From Lumnitzera littorea (lineage: Eukaryota; Streptophyta; Magnoliopsida; Myrtales; Combretaceae), in assembly GCA_024138015.1 (NCBI GenBank), contig JAMXBB010000009.1, forward strand, positions 45,495,817 through 45,559,816: 64,000 bases of DNA. Direction: 5' to 3'. Positions 23,301 to 36,120 of the stretch are shown piece by piece. A model generated the notes under the pieces. It saw only the letters and a list, made by a program, of their open reading frames with translations, did not search any database and was not told the origin of the DNA. The translations under genes were made by a program, and so were the position numbers. Position 1 is the stretch's first letter. Each line of letters opens with the position of its first letter.

Positions 23301-25554
23301 TAGGGGCGAATGGTTATAAGGTAGTTAGAATATGAGGTTTTATCTGTACTCTATCTTATAAGTATAGGTTTTGAAACTTTGCTACTTGTATCTTAACCTG
23401 TGGTATCTTGGAACCACCCTGTACCCTATACATTATAGAATGTAGGGTACCTTGTAGATCCTATAGATTTATTTTTTATTTTTTATTTCCTTATAAGTTT
23501 CAATATGGCTATTTTTTCAAAAACATAAAACAAACCTAGCCTTTTTTTTTCCCCAAAAGTAATTGCTCAATTTAGCTTATCTTTGAAATGATGATAATGA
23601 ATGGAGTCCATTGAGGTTTATTTTCAACTAATTTTTTCCTTAAATAATTCTTCAACCATTACTATTATTGATGTGTTTAGTAGCTCAGTAATCATTAGCG
23701 CTTACCATAAGGAATGGTAACTAGGTAGGTTCTTCGACATATTGAAGAAAATGGGATGGAAATGTTGGCAAATACAGTAGCTCTCGTGAAGCTGCTTGGA
23801 GGATAAGACACACCAACAAACATATTACGACTTAGTACTTCGCTCGATATGATCAATAAGTTAGTACTAAGATTTACTTGCTACTAATCTCGAGCTATTT
23901 ATAAAATTAGATAAAAGTGTATACAAATATACTCGAAAAAAGGTATCTCACAAGAATAGGTATATTTAATATCAAGAAAGGTGTATAATGCCTTGCGGTT
24001 ATAGTAAAAGAATTATTTATAGTAAGTTCTTTAAGGTAACAATACAATTAAGGAAAATTACATAAAAGACAATGAAGAAAGAAATTCCTACTATGTATAA
24101 AACAGTAAATAAGATAAATTATGAAAAGGGAATATGGTACAATTGTCAAAAAAAGTAATGAATAAGTGGCATCCTGTTAATAGGTTTGTATTAGGAAATC
24201 TTGGGGCATAGTGGTTGAGTTGTATGGACATTGTGGTTGCTGCTGAACAATGTTACTTGGAGTTGCCAAGATGAAAGAGGGATGCTACTGCTCTGTAGGT
24301 TGAATAAGTAGAGCTCAACATTTTGAGGCCTTATCCTCAGTACTTGTTATGTCTATAGATAGGAGTTAGGCTCGATGGGCGATCACCTGGCTTCGGCATT
24401 GAGTAGGTTGGCCTTAGTACTAGGCATGTTGGTGACTGGGTTGGGGTCCGTATAGAGAAGTGTATATCTAAGTTGGGACTTTAGAGAGTTTCCCCACTAT
24501 TCTTCCATGTACTGGTACTCGTTCTTGGTAGGTTGATGAGAGAGAATTTTTTTAGCGAGAGATTATAGGTCTCAAAGATGGGTGCAAGTAAGGGGGCCAA
24601 AGGTCAGCAGTCTATTAATTATGAATGAATTTGTGAAAGTATTATCCAAAACATTATTTATGTAAATAAAAATTTTATTTTATAATAATCACATTGCAAA
24701 GATATTCAAGAGAATAAGCGTAAGTCTTAAAAAATCAAAGTAGTAAACATCATAATTGATGCAAGATTTATAAAGTTTATATCAATGTGAATAAAAAGAT
24801 TCACAAGATTACATAATTAGGTAATTATGGATGTGACGATAATATAAGATCAAATAGTTAACCATAGAAAAATTAAGATATAACATGGAAAATGGAACAA
24901 AACATAAATTTAAGCTAAAATATTTTTCTTCCTCAACGTACATACATCAGTGAAATAATCTTTCTATACTTTAAGAAATCAGATTTTACTTTAGTAATAA
25001 TACCAAATATTTTGCCAAATATAAAACAAAGAAACTATTTCACTATAGAAAACAAGTAATAGATATACCTTATGGTTTATAGGTGGCGCGAGAAGTAGAA
25101 ATGAAGAATGTAGATTCCCTTATTTCAAATTTTGCTAAACGTTGGATTTAGCAAATGAGCAAGGAGTAGAAAGAAAATGACAATGGAGTAAAGACTAAAG
25201 ACAAAAAATGAAAGGAAAGAGAGTAATAAGAATTTAGTTTAGCATTTCCAATAGACTAAAGTTTATTTTATTTTAATTAGATGATATCTTTATTTATTAA
25301 TTTTATTTAATTACTATTATATGATGGGAACCTCAGAATCTATAGAATCTATAGCTTTTATGCTTCAAAAAACAGGTTTCAGAATGTGTATAGAATATCT
25401 TGACTTCTTATCTATACCATACCCTATAAGAACATGTATTGCGAAATTACTAGCCAAAGCCTACTTTATGACCTTAATTACCCATTCAGAATCTACATAA
25501 TCGAATAGGATTTGGGTTGATACTTTATACAATAAGATTACCCGCTTATCTCTA
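23301..25554. mobile_element. hAT-like non-autonomous DNA transposon
   Basis: The left end TAGGGGCGAATGG and the reverse complement of the right end TAGAGATAAGCGG are imperfect terminal inverted repeats of hAT type (ancestor probably TAGAGGTGAGCGGG). Flanking octamers CTAGACAC (23,293-23,300) and CTGGACAC (25,555-25,562) match at 7 of 8 positions, as expected for the 8-bp duplication of hAT elements. Subterminal sequence on both sides is rich in decayed GGGTACC/TACCCTA words, another hAT trait. No transposase remnant (BED finger or dimerisation domain) is visible. Without the nested LTR the element would be about 1.3 kb. Confidence 0.65.
23669..24617 (-). repeat. Solo LTR inside the hAT element, family A/C/D-like
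   Basis: In plus orientation it starts TGATGTGTTTAG and ends AAAGGTCAGCAGTCTATTA. This parallels the LTRs of elements C and D, which begin TGATGT(A/G)G and end AAAGGTCCAGTAGTCC...TATCA. Internal segments such as ATATTGAAGAA(A/C)(A/G)(A/T)GATGG also correspond. ATTAT flanks both sides (23,664-23,668 and 24,618-24,622). The expected terminal CA has become TA. No internal region follows, so it is a solo LTR. It is strongly diverged. Confidence 0.6.
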
Positions 25555-25562
25555 CTGGACAC

Positions 25563-26879
25563 CGAAATACATCGAAATTAAAGTAAAGACACTAAGATGT
25601 AACCAAAATTAATGTAGAGATACTAAAATATAAATCAAAATTAGAGTAAAAACAATAGATTGTATAAAAAGAAAAAAACAAACATTAACGTCTCACTAAA
25701 GGAGACATCAAAATTGAAATTAAATTTAATGTACAAAAACCAAAATATAATAAGATAAAAGTCCAAATACTAAAATGGCATAAATTGAAAATATGGACAC
25801 TTATAATGCCTTTATCCCTCTAGTTTTTAATTCACCATCAATCAATTCCTTTCACTTGATCTATGGCTACACATTGTATTTTCATTGATTTTCAAGCATT
25901 TATCGAGTCAACAAATTTATGGTAGGCAACAAATTCTCCGAAGTCATAATCTTTGTAGCCTCCTTCATTTTTTTTTTACCTTTTTCTTTTCTCTTTTTCG
26001 TTTGTGATATGTGAATTTTAGATTAATATTTCAATTCTTTGGCAAAATTCTCTTGGGAACTTCATAGTCAATACTTTACATTCAAACAAACCAAATTTCA
26101 TTTAACATCAAAAGAATTATATGAAGTTCCATGCACCCGCTATGCATGTACAAAAATTAAATACAATTTAAAAAATCATACATTATGAGTAAAAATGGAA
26201 GAAAATCAAATTTTAAGGGAACAATACTTTTTCTTAAGGAAACCTTTCTACAACTATCATAGTATTACGGAGATTTATTTATGTTCGCATTTTTATTGTA
26301 TTTCCATGCTAAATAAAACTTTTATGGCATTTCACTAACAAAAACACACATGAAAAGAAAAAACATAAGAATTTCATGTCATTTTACCAACAAAGACACA
26401 ATGTGAAAATGAGGGGGAGAACAATATCAGATTCAATATAACTATAAAAAATGGATTTATTTGTAAGGAAAAAGGTAAAGTTCTTTGCCTCCAATTATTC
26501 ACTTAATAATATAGAAGATATGAATATAGATTGATGAGTATCATTATAGTTTAGTCGTAGAGAGAGGGGTTTATTTCATAGTCGGAGTAAGAAATTACTT
26601 AAAAATTCTTAAGAAACCATCGGAAAGAAAATAAAGGATATGTGGTAATTATTTAAGGGACAAATTAAGGAATATCATGGATAAAAGTATCATTTTGAAA
26701 GGTATACAACCAAAAGAGGACCATTAGTTTAATGATGGAATAGATTAAAATATATTAATATAGTTTCATTGTTATTATCATTTTATTAATATTTATTGTT
26801 GATAGTATTAGTAAATTTTGTACAACTCACCTTTTAGGTGTCTATTTTAACTTGTATAACACTTATGTCTTGTAAATAG
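25563..26879. other. AT-rich intergenic DNA, no supported gene
   Basis: No coding or matched-terminus structure seen. Near the right end (26,740-26,815) are TTATTAATATTTATTG-type AT repeats that resemble those at 29,318-29,500, so the two may once have been contiguous. Confidence 0.5.
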
Positions 26880-27841
26880 TGATGTATTGAGGGTGATCCT
26901 TAGCCATTAGGGCTTAGGAAAGTGGGTCTTTCTTGTATAGAAGAAATGGAATGGAATAGGTTTTTTTTAGCATAGTCGGAAGTCCAAACCAAGGATATGA
27001 CTCACTAAGGTTCATAATCAGGCTCGCATTACTTGTTTAATATGACTCATGAGTGGCAGTAGTAAGGGCACTCACCACTACTTCCTAACTAGAATAGGAA
27101 CTAGATAAGAGTAATAGGGAAATTGAAGTACACCTGCTTAGCAAAGAGAATGTATTTAGTAATATTCATGGCAAGATCAAGATTATGGTTGTTACCTCTT
27201 ACAAAGGTTTAAATACCTATAAATTAGGGCTACTTGTTATATAAGGAAAAGACTAAAATGGTCATTCCAAAATGAGCAAAAGAATAAGGGATAGTCAAGG
27301 GTACAAAAGGAAATTACAACAAAAGAAGCTTCCACTGGTAGGTTCTTTCATGTTCTTCATTAGGCATATGGCCATCATTTATTGGTTGGGCTTTTAAAAG
27401 TAAAGACAAATTCCTATAGCTGGAGTTACTAGGTATTGAGCTATTTTGATCTTTGTTCCTTGTAAAGGTTGGCAACTGGTGACCTTAGCTCAAAACTTAG
27501 GACAAAAGGTAAGGGGTCAACAAACCTGAGTTGTCCTTTTATGGCTTATAGTTTAGTTAAAGGTTTGGAAGTTCAGATGATAGTATAATAATTCAGCATA
27601 TAGTGAGCCTTGGATGAATGTAAGCTCGTCTTCATCTAGTCATTCTCCGAATGCTCAAGTGACCAAGTTTTGGAGCCCCTTTAATTGGCCTTAGGTTAAT
27701 GGATTGGAGTTCAACAATCTTAATTTTGAGGATGGTAGAGCCTTGGGAGAGGTCGGCACTCTATCCAAATAGGTTGGCATAGATGACTCAAAGGTAGGAT
27801 TCCCATTAAATAGGGTACCTAAAAGTCAAATTGCTATGCCA
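26880..27841 (-). repeat. LTR-like block, family A/C/D-like
   Basis: Plus-strand start TGATGTATTGAGGGTGATCC and end AAGTCAAATTGCTATGCCA correspond to the C and D LTR ends, and AAATACCTATAAATTAGGGCTACTTG near 27,208-27,235 corresponds to the TATA region and downstream of LTR D. Its 962 bp fits the family. No primer site, coding region or 5-bp duplication was found, so it is a solo LTR or fragment. Confidence 0.5.
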
Positions 27842-28011
27842 TCCTAAGATAAAGATAAGGCCAAGTAATATTTTCACTCAAAACTTGCTTAATTCATTCA
27901 TAAACATTTCAAAATAACTAAACAGGTACCAAACTATACTTCATTGCATCAGATCCAAATCACACTTAAGCTATACTTGTAATGGTAGTTTATATTCCTC
28001 TACTCCTACTA

Positions 28012-29317
28012 TGTAACATTCCTAATCGATTTTCTACATACTTTTTCCATTCTCCGTGATCATTATAAAAGCATACACCATTGATTCCAATTCCACCTCA
28101 TTACTCATGTTATAACCTACATGCATGCTTTATTTATCGTACATCAAACTTAGTGCATTTCATTCTATATCAACATTTAAAACTTAACATCCTACCTTAG
28201 TTACCTAGCTTAACTTTATTCAAGTCCTTAGTGATCAATGCTTGAAATAAATTCTATTCCTTCCCCTAAAGGCATTGTGATCCATTAAGTCCAAAATCAT
28301 ACTTTGATTTACTTTTCATACCCAACTACAATCCATTAAGTCCTTAAAGAAAATTGCATTGCTCCCTTGCCTCACATACACTTAAATTCATCAAGTTTCA
28401 ATCTTAGGCTCAAAACCCTTATTCATAAGATATTTTAGTTCATCATATCTTCCAAGAACATGCTTTCATCCTTTTCCATGAGCCTTCTTTCATTCATAGG
28501 TTCTTTACTCTTATCGAAATCTTCTTTCCTAACATATTTTGATCCTTATCTCTAAAAATTTCATGATCATTTTCATAAATGAACTCAGGCTTGTTTCTTG
28601 ATATATGCTCTCATTGATTATATTCAAAAATTGGCTTTCAAACCTCCCTTCCATGTGTTTACTTATGTATTTCTCTAACCTTAGGTATCAAAGAACTAGC
28701 TTGAAGATGGAATAAGGGACTATGAGCATCACGAAGCCATTTTAAGATTATAGGTTTTGACTAGAATTTTATGTATAGGCTACTGTAATTTGTTGTATAT
28801 TATGTGTAACTTCTATTGAGTTAAGCATTGGTGTATAATCAGTTATGCAAGGTCACATGAGTTCTAAAAAGACTCTAGTCTAAAGTAAGTGGTAAGGAAT
28901 CATGAGATTAAGCTAAATATGAAGACTTTGCTATATGTAAAGCATAATCCTATAGTTAGTTGATTGTTCATGTTAATGGGTTTTTATAGGAGATGAGTTA
29001 TTCTTGAGTTTGATAGATGTAAATGGATGATTCAATGAAGTTCTTTGTAATATTTTTTATGTTTTGAAGGATTTTTATCACGAGTTATTATAGATATCAA
29101 TTGATGTGTTGTTGAGTAGCTTATTTAATATTTTGAAGAGGAATCCATTTGATATTTATATTTGGTGACATTTAATTGATGATTATATAGGTTGAAAGTT
29201 TTAGATAAATCTTATCCTTACTTTAAAGATGGGATAATGATTCGCCCTTTGGTCCATACTTACAAAATACATGTTATTAAACTATATAAGTAAACACTTA
29301 GAAAGCAGGTCATTACA
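28012..29317. repeat. Possible solo LTR M
   Basis: The block starts TGTAACATTCC and ends AAGCAGGTCATTACA. These ends are approximate inverted copies of the TGTAACGACC/GGTCGTTACA termini common in plant Ty3/gypsy LTRs. The left half is C/T-rich with many TAAATTCAT-like words. No target duplication is visible and no internal domain is present, so the call is tentative. Confidence 0.35.
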
Positions 29318-29500
29318 CATTATTATTGTGTTAATAAATATTAGTATATTTTAACCATCATTATTATTGTATTAATAAATATTGATATACTTTTATTGTC
29401 ATTACAAATTTATTACTATATTTGTATGTATTAACATATATTGCTATTACTTTAATAGTATTAATATAGATTGATTATCATTATTGTTGTATCAATTAGA
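29318..29500. repeat. Degenerate AT-rich tandem repeat
   Basis: Three to four diverged copies of a roughly 60-bp unit containing CATTATTATTGT(G/A)TTAATAAATATT. Related words occur at 26,740-26,815 on the other side of the LTR blocks. Confidence 0.5.
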
Positions 29501-31239
29501 TGATTTTGCACATATCAATATAAAACTCTTCCAATATAATTTGATATTACTTGGCAGATGCTCACTGACTATGCATATGCAAAAAGTATAAAACAACAGT
29601 TTTATATTATTAGAATATAAATCACTATTACATCAAACTGTTTAAATAACTGATAATTAAGAAAGAAAAGAAACTACTGCATAAAAAATTTGAAAAATTA
29701 TTAAAAAAAGAAATTCAACTAAATTAATATGTTATAGACGTATTTGTTAACAAAATGATGCTAATTGCATTTGATTAGTTTCATTTAAGGAGTTGTAATT
29801 TACCTACAAAATAGATAAGGAGATATTGATTTGGGAATTTAGTACATAGCAAAATAAAACTTTTTAGTATAAAATAACATTATAACTATTTGTGGTGAAA
29901 ATTAGTAGCTAACAATGAAATTATATTATAATAAAGAAATTATGCATGAATGAATAACAAAATTTTATTGAATCACAATAATTATTAAAAATAAAATCTT
30001 TAAGCCTACACATATAACAAAACATACCAATAGAACTTTGATCAGAGAAAAATGGGTAAAATGTACCACTTACTTTCTTTTCATTTATCAACTTCATTTG
30101 AAATTATTTAAACTTTCATTTTTAAAACTAGATTCTAAAATCTACTCAATTATAAAAAGAAAACAAGCCTTTGATCTACCATGAAAATTTGAATTAACAT
30201 ATTCATTCCTCTATAACAGGAGAAAGGATATACATAATTTCTAAAGATATACATTTCTTGTAATTATTGATTCAATAATATTTTATAGAAAATGTAATAA
30301 TATGGAAAAGCTTAAATGGTAAATCTTCACTTGGAGCTTCTTTCCCCAACTTATTTAAATAAATTTTATATGGCTTCTCTATTTTGTTATCATTGGCAAT
30401 GTACTTATGGTCTTGCTTGAAAAAACATAATTAATGTTGTTTAGAAAACATCATTAATGAAGAACATGTCAAAACTGAAAAATGATTAATTGGGTATTGA
30501 AAAGCCAATAAGATGTTGACATGTACAATACTTACATGGGTAGTTTTCAAATAAATTACCATTGATGATTTGCACCAACTATATATGACAATATCTTATT
30601 GGTATTTATACAATGTATTATACATCACAAAATTGTGAGCATAATCATTACTTATCAGTTTTACTTACTGTTATATGCCCCTTACAATATTTGCTTATTG
30701 GTTGCTATGATATAAATTGAAATAATAACAATTATCACTTATCATAAAAAAGAAAAATTATATATGGAGAAATCGGAACCATTATCATAAGGAAAAATAG
30801 ATTATTTCTCATAATTGATAGTTTTTGAATTATATCTCTTCAAAATTAGTTATTATTGTAAAATAAGATCACGTTATAATACTAAATTTAAACAAAAAAA
30901 AAAAATCACGCATTAAAAATAATTGAAGAGATTTAACAATTATATTATATCAATTTACACCATTTGCAAGGAAAACCAATAAAAAATCATACTTCTCTAA
31001 AAGAAAAGTCAAATATATCACAAATTTCATCACATAAATAAGAATCATGGTTACAATCAATTCAAAATATATAATATCAATTCACATCACATAATCAAAC
31101 TTTACAACCAAAATTTATCAATTTGCAATAAAGTAATAAAATAGAAACTAAAACAAAAATCATGGATATTAGTAATTTACCTTAAATGAGTTGTATAGAA
31201 ACTCTTCTTGATCTTTGCTCCTTAAATCCTTATACTTAG
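29501..31239. other. AT-rich intergenic DNA, no supported gene
   Basis: No open frame of note, no matched repeats, long A/T runs. Nothing supportable beyond base composition. Confidence 0.6.
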
Positions 31240-31998
31240 TGTTGGTAGGTAATTTTAGGATTAAGCCTCCCAAGCCTAATTTGACCTAGCTCCTAGCTTA
31301 AGCCCATAGGAGATCCCAAATTGACATGGGCTTAATTCACATAGGATGACCTAACTCTAAGCCGAGTTGGGTCTAAGCAAGCTTAGCCTACTTTGCGTGA
31401 GGCTTTTAGTGCTCATTTCTTAGAATCCTACTCTACTGACGTACATTGATCTATTTGACTCCACTAAACCTACCTCGAAGTTAGGCCCTTAGGAAGTTGC
31501 CCTAATCTCCATCAGGGGGCTCCATGCTACTCATAGAGAGCTATTCCAAAGCTTGTGTTGACCTTAGCTCTTTAATAAGGTTAGAACATATATGAAACCA
31601 CTTAGATTTAGTGCAAATTTCCATAAAGATACACTTTGATTTCTAGAATATGTATCCATTCAATTGGATATACTTTCCTATTTAGGGAGGTTCCTAATTA
31701 AGAAGATACCAACTCAAAAAGATACACTTAGAGATGTGACCTACCTAAAATATTGCAGCTCATTCTTTATAAATAGGTAGTGAGCCCCCTAAGTATGATC
31801 ATATTTTACACATTATACTATTACTCCGCCTCTCCTTTACTAAAAAACTAACTTGAGTGTTGGAGTACCCATATCAAACCAAACTTTGGCATGTTCCTTA
31901 TAGGTCCTATCACTTACGAACCTAGTGTTGAAGCCCAAGCATTCAAGATCAAGCCCATATACTCTAGTCTTTACCCCTCTTAGAGTTTGCAAACAACA
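31240..31998 (+). repeat. 5' LTR of element J
   Basis: Starts TGTTGGTAGG, ends AAACAACA, 759 bp. A TATAAATA box lies at 31,768-31,775, about 230 bases before the LTR end, a normal promoter position. Confidence 0.7.
31768..31775 (+). promoter_or_regulatory. TATA box of LTR J
   Basis: TATAAATA inside the LTR, followed by GTAGTGAGCCCCC, a plausible start region. Confidence 0.55.
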
Positions 31999-32000
31999 TA

Positions 32001-32020
32001 TGGCATTGTCTGTCTATGAG
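32001..32020 (+). other. Primer-binding site of element J (decayed)
   Basis: TGGCATTGTCTGTCTATGAG sits two bases after the LTR end and resembles the TGGCGCCGTCTGTGGGAAC primer site of Tat-like elements with CG-to-CA/TG decay. Confidence 0.6.
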
Positions 32021-32033
32021 TCCACTAATCATT

Positions 32034-32400
32034 ATGGCCAAACAATTGAAAAACACTAGAAATCCAATAACTACTGGCCAAAATATTGGCGGCAGTGATC
32101 ACCCACTTGCTATATTGTCGTAGGTGGTGGAAACCCTTCGATGGCCACCTAAAGCTCATCTTAATGATGGCAACCAACAATCTATTCAATAGTCGTAAAA
32201 ACCTAGGTTATTGATTTGTGTGAGTTTGCAGAGTTAAAGAAGCAACTTAAACTGCTTGCTACATAGAGCAAGGAATTTTAGCAGAAGAATGATGCCTTGG
32301 AGGTAAGGATTAAAGAGTTGAAAGAACGCTAAAATATGCCATCATTGGAAAAAGCTTCCATTCATTCTCTTTAGAAGAATGATTGCTAATTGTCGCATTA
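32034..32400 (+). pseudogene. gag N-terminal remnant of element J
   Basis: An ATG at 32,034 opens 29 codons beginning MAKQLKNTRNP before a TAG. After a frameshift, 32,220-32,370 reads as a charged heptad-like segment (FAELKKQLKLLAT, then KNDALEVRIKELKER), consistent with the coiled-coil N terminus of Tat-type Gag. Several TAG/TAA codons interrupt it. The capsid domain is not present. Confidence 0.5.
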
Positions 32401-32520
32401 GCACGTACTTAGCCATGATGGCTCAGTACCAATAGAACCCTAAAACTAATTAGGAAGAGATAGAGGATAAAAGAAAAGTTTTTATTGAAAAAGTAAATGA
32501 CATTACCCTTACCTTGAAAG

Positions 32521-33000
32521 GTAAAATCACATTTCATTTTTAAGGACTTATAGATCTATTGAGATCTAAAGGAAATTTCTAAAGACATGTATGGCTCATG
32601 TTTAAATTTCCTAAGACTCTATCTTGATGCAAATGATGGATGTTTGTTGATATGATTTTAACCTTTAAGACTATTTAAGGGAACGTACTTTGATATCATT
32701 TTTGAAATGAATATCTAAGGTTTTGTGTAGATTGAATGGACAAAATAATATATAATAATATTGAGTATTTATGTGACAAGAATAGTAAAAAGTCTTACAA
32801 TTCAACAAAACAAGGGTAGCATATATAGTTTAACTGGTATTTTAAGTAGGAACAAGTTAATAAAATCAATGATTCTAGATAATGCTTGAAATATTTGATA
32901 TGTGCAAGAAAGGTGATTATGAGCAAATCATTCTATATTTCTACAAGTATTATGCTTGATTCGATATGTAAGAAACAAATCTTAACAAGAATTATTAGAA
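32521..33000. other. Unassigned junction DNA between J and G
   Basis: Falls between the last gag-like words of J and the first region that can be matched to the LTR of G. A/G-rich at the right end (32,999-33,060). No gene is supported; the open stretch at 32,886-33,137 is low-complexity. Confidence 0.5.
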
Positions 33001-34662
33001 ATTCTCAAAAAAAGAAAAGAAAAGAAAAGAAAGATAAAATAAAAAATAAAAAAGTTTCAAAAACTTTAACGCAAGATTGTTTTTTTTTTTTCTTTTTTGT
33101 ATTTTGTATTGTTTTTACTTTTTTGTTAGATAATTAAAACAAAAGAAAGGAATTTAACAAAAGAAAAAAAAAATGGATGAACTGGAGCAAGTCGTTGGTG
33201 GGCTTTGAGTTAGACTTGGTTCAGGTTTGGGTCTTTTGCTACAATTCAAGTTGCCTATAGGGATGAAGAATAGCAGTTGAATCCAACATCGTGTAACACA
33301 ATCCAATTGACATTTTAAGCGGCTGAAAGTAGTTTTACGAGGTTTATATTGATGAAACGAGGACTGGTGTGGCGCTATGAAGAATGGAGGCCATTTAGAT
33401 GGTTTTGGAAATTAGGGTAGCAATAATGGTTGACGACAGTTGCACTTTAGATGCTTCGAGGAAAGAAAGAGAGGTTTTTTGGGGTTCAAAGGGGCAGCGA
33501 GCACCGTAGAGTATATGGTTGATGCACTAAGACTTAGAGAGAGGGAAAAATACAAGTTAAAGATAGAAAGGGTTTGAGTACACCTTGATGAGTAGAATAT
33601 AAGTGAATTCGATGGTAGGGAAGCTTGTTCGATCTCCTATTTATACATGTTGATGCTAGAATAAGCTTAGCAAGTCATGAAAATGACTTAAGTTCAAAGA
33701 CCAAACTTAATGGATTTTGATTGCATTTGAACTCGAATTTGACGAATTTAATTGCAAATTATCTTAGTTATTTGTTGAATTCATGTTATTGCAGCTCCTC
33801 TTTGCTAAAATAAAGTTTTAGAAGCTTCAATTTGCAATAGAAAAGCATGAATTGTGCTTGAGTCAAAAGTGTGCATTCAAGCTTTTTTGTATTTTTAAAT
33901 CTAATTTTGACCTATTAAATTTGCGAATTTGGATGTGTTTTCGGGTGAGTTCAAAACTAGGCTATATTTAGTACACAATTCCACTTAGAATTTAGGTGGA
34001 ATCATATGTAAGCCACCATGAACAAGTGGCTAAAGTACGAGCTACTGAACAAAGCTTTATAAGGAAGTTGTTGGGGAAATGCCGAGAAAATGTGAGAAAG
34101 GGGTGGAAAACTAGCACAATATGTGCCATACACGTGTAGAATGCACTCAGGTGTGCACATGTATTGCACACACACACTTGAAAAATTCACATACTTAAGT
34201 GCTTGGGTCGGCCGCATCTTTAGGTTGCCTGATCTACGTATTAGCAAGGCTTTTAGCCCTAATCAAGCCTCTCTTTTTTCTCCTTTTCTTTTATTTTTTT
34301 TTCCTTTTAAATTTTGTTAGATTAAATTTTCTTTAACAACTTAGACTTAGCTCCAACCTAAGCATTAATTGACCAGACTTAAAATTTTGTCCCGTACAAA
34401 TTAATTTCTAATCTAGCCTAATTTAATGATTTTATTGTACTTACATTAGATGCTAAAAATTAAATTACCTTCTCTAAATAATTTAAAAACCTTAGAAATG
34501 ACCTAAGGCTTTTAAAAAAAATCCTTATTTTCCTAATTTTTTTCTTACATTTTCCATTTTTTTTTCAATTTTTTTGTTTTCTTCTAAAAAAAAAATTATT
34601 ATTATTTTAATTGGAACACCTTTCCTTCATTCTAAAAAGGGGGTAAAAATAGGGTGTTTACA
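33000..34662 (-). repeat. 3' LTR of element G (partial)
   Basis: On the minus strand it starts at 34,662 with TGTAAACACCCTATTTTTACC, matching the start TGTAGATACCTAATTTTTGC of LTR H after ordinary decay, and runs through the C/T-rich leader region. The U5 end is missing. Confidence 0.7.
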
Positions 34663-35089
34663 AGTATAATTAATTAATTTTGAACATCAAGAAGGAAAAA
34701 TTATTTCAGACTTAATTTTTTGTAACAATTAATTTAACCCCCTCTTCATGATTGTTCATTAAGACCAGTGGATATCGCTTGTAAGCCATCTTTTCTAAAC
34801 CTAGGTCAAAGTTAACACTTTTTTGTTCGTAGTTTTTATCTTTTCTTTCATTTTCTTCTTCCTTTTTTTTTTCCTTCTTTTCCTTCTTCTTTCATTTTCT
34901 TTTTCTTTATAAAAATAAAGGACAAGATAAAGTAATACGTGCAAAATGAAATGCATGAATATGGCACATTGATGTAGAATTACAAATGATAAATAACTTA
35001 TGATGTGGCAAAACTGATATCTTATTATTATTGCAACCTTTGGAGTTTACATTATTCAAATCTTATTACAATTACATAAACAAAAGCCT

Positions 35090-36120
35090 TCAAATCTAAG
35101 GTCTCTTCCTCTTTCATTGGCGTTCGACTTAGCTTCTGTTTGCTTTCTTTTCTTGGTTTGGGGAGGCTTTGATTCCTTAATTCTATCTCTAACCTTCATT
35201 AACTAGGCTTCTAAAGCTTCAATCCGTTTATTAGACTCTTTATAGCGGTTGTTCCAAATTTCTTTTACTCTTCTAGCATCTTCAAGGCTAATCTCCATAT
35301 GGACTTGCACTTGCTTCATATAAGTCTTCATTTTTAAGTTAAGGTTTACCGACAGTAGTTGAAGTACATTTATAGCCTCATATGGTCTCTCATCTATCTT
35401 CTGAAGTTGGTGAAATATGAATTCTTTGGTTGCTCAACGTTTGCCTCCATCTCCTAGTGTCTACCTTCTATTAATAGTAGGAACTAATACTTAGATATCC
35501 TATAGTGTCTTAATCTCCATGAGTCAACAACCATGACATAGGGATCATGAAAGTTGAGTACAATGGGCTTAAGTGAATGCTTGTGAACTATGTCTTGGAT
35601 AGGCTGTGCTTAATGCATTATCTGGGTAATAACCTATACAACAATTAAAACCAATAAGGGTTATTGCCTTATAATTTTTGTAGTAACAAATCACTTTATG
35701 CTAGAGTACCATCTTATGGTCCATAAGATATGTTTGGCATGGAAGTCCTAGAAAACCTTAACTTAATAGCAATTGGCAATGCTCTTTAGTTACTTGATCT
35801 TGGTAGTAAAAGAGTTAATAAGGTCGATCTGTTGGGTGAATTCACTTGGGATAAAGTCAAGTCTATAACTTCTCTTGTGGCTAATAAACTAAACGATGAT
35901 CAATGTCATGTTAGTCTTTATAAGTCCTTATGCTTCTTATTCTTGAGGTAATTGAATGATTTGATCTATTTAGATAAGAGATAGAGATGTAGGGCTTCCC
36001 TTTTAGCAATCAAGTTAGCAGCTCTACAACCCTAAAGTGAATGCAAAAAGCTCCATTTAAGAATAAGATGGTTCCAAATGCTACCAGTACGTAAGCATTA
36101 ATCCCATAATGCTATGAAGT
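35090..36120 (-). pseudogene. Decayed ORF of element G with coiled-coil tail
   Basis: On the minus strand, 35,425 down to 35,095 reads as one frame with a single stop: EFIFHQLQKIDERPYEA, then VHMEISLEDARRVKEIWNN, RYKESNKRIEALEA and a basic KKRKQTEAKS end. It is strongly charged with heptad-like leucine/isoleucine spacing, so probably a coiled coil. Upstream (about 36,060-35,450) are shorter open pieces such as AYVLVAFGTILFLNGAF and PIVLNFHDPYVMVVDSWRL, separated by stops and shifts. The layout (globular N part, long coiled coil, basic tail) resembles plant-specific proteins carried by non-autonomous Tat-like elements (possibly of DUF7745 type), but I am not certain of the family. Function unknown; inactive. 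Confidence 0.45.

Larger units (their letters stand above)
31240..32520 (+). mobile_element. Tat-like LTR retrotransposon J, 5' fragment
   Basis: Comprises an LTR, a primer site and the beginning of a gag-like frame in the usual order, after which the sequence loses identity. No 3' LTR or pol was found to the right before element G starts, so the rest was deleted or displaced. The right limit is approximate. Confidence 0.7.

Noticed and set aside
29318..29500. CRISPR-like periodic repeat
   Set aside because: Units are AT-rich, diverged and without unique spacers; the genome is plant.
33992..34320. Overlapping open stretches near 34 kb
   Set aside because: They lie in the U3 of LTR G, with frames on both strands and no family similarity.
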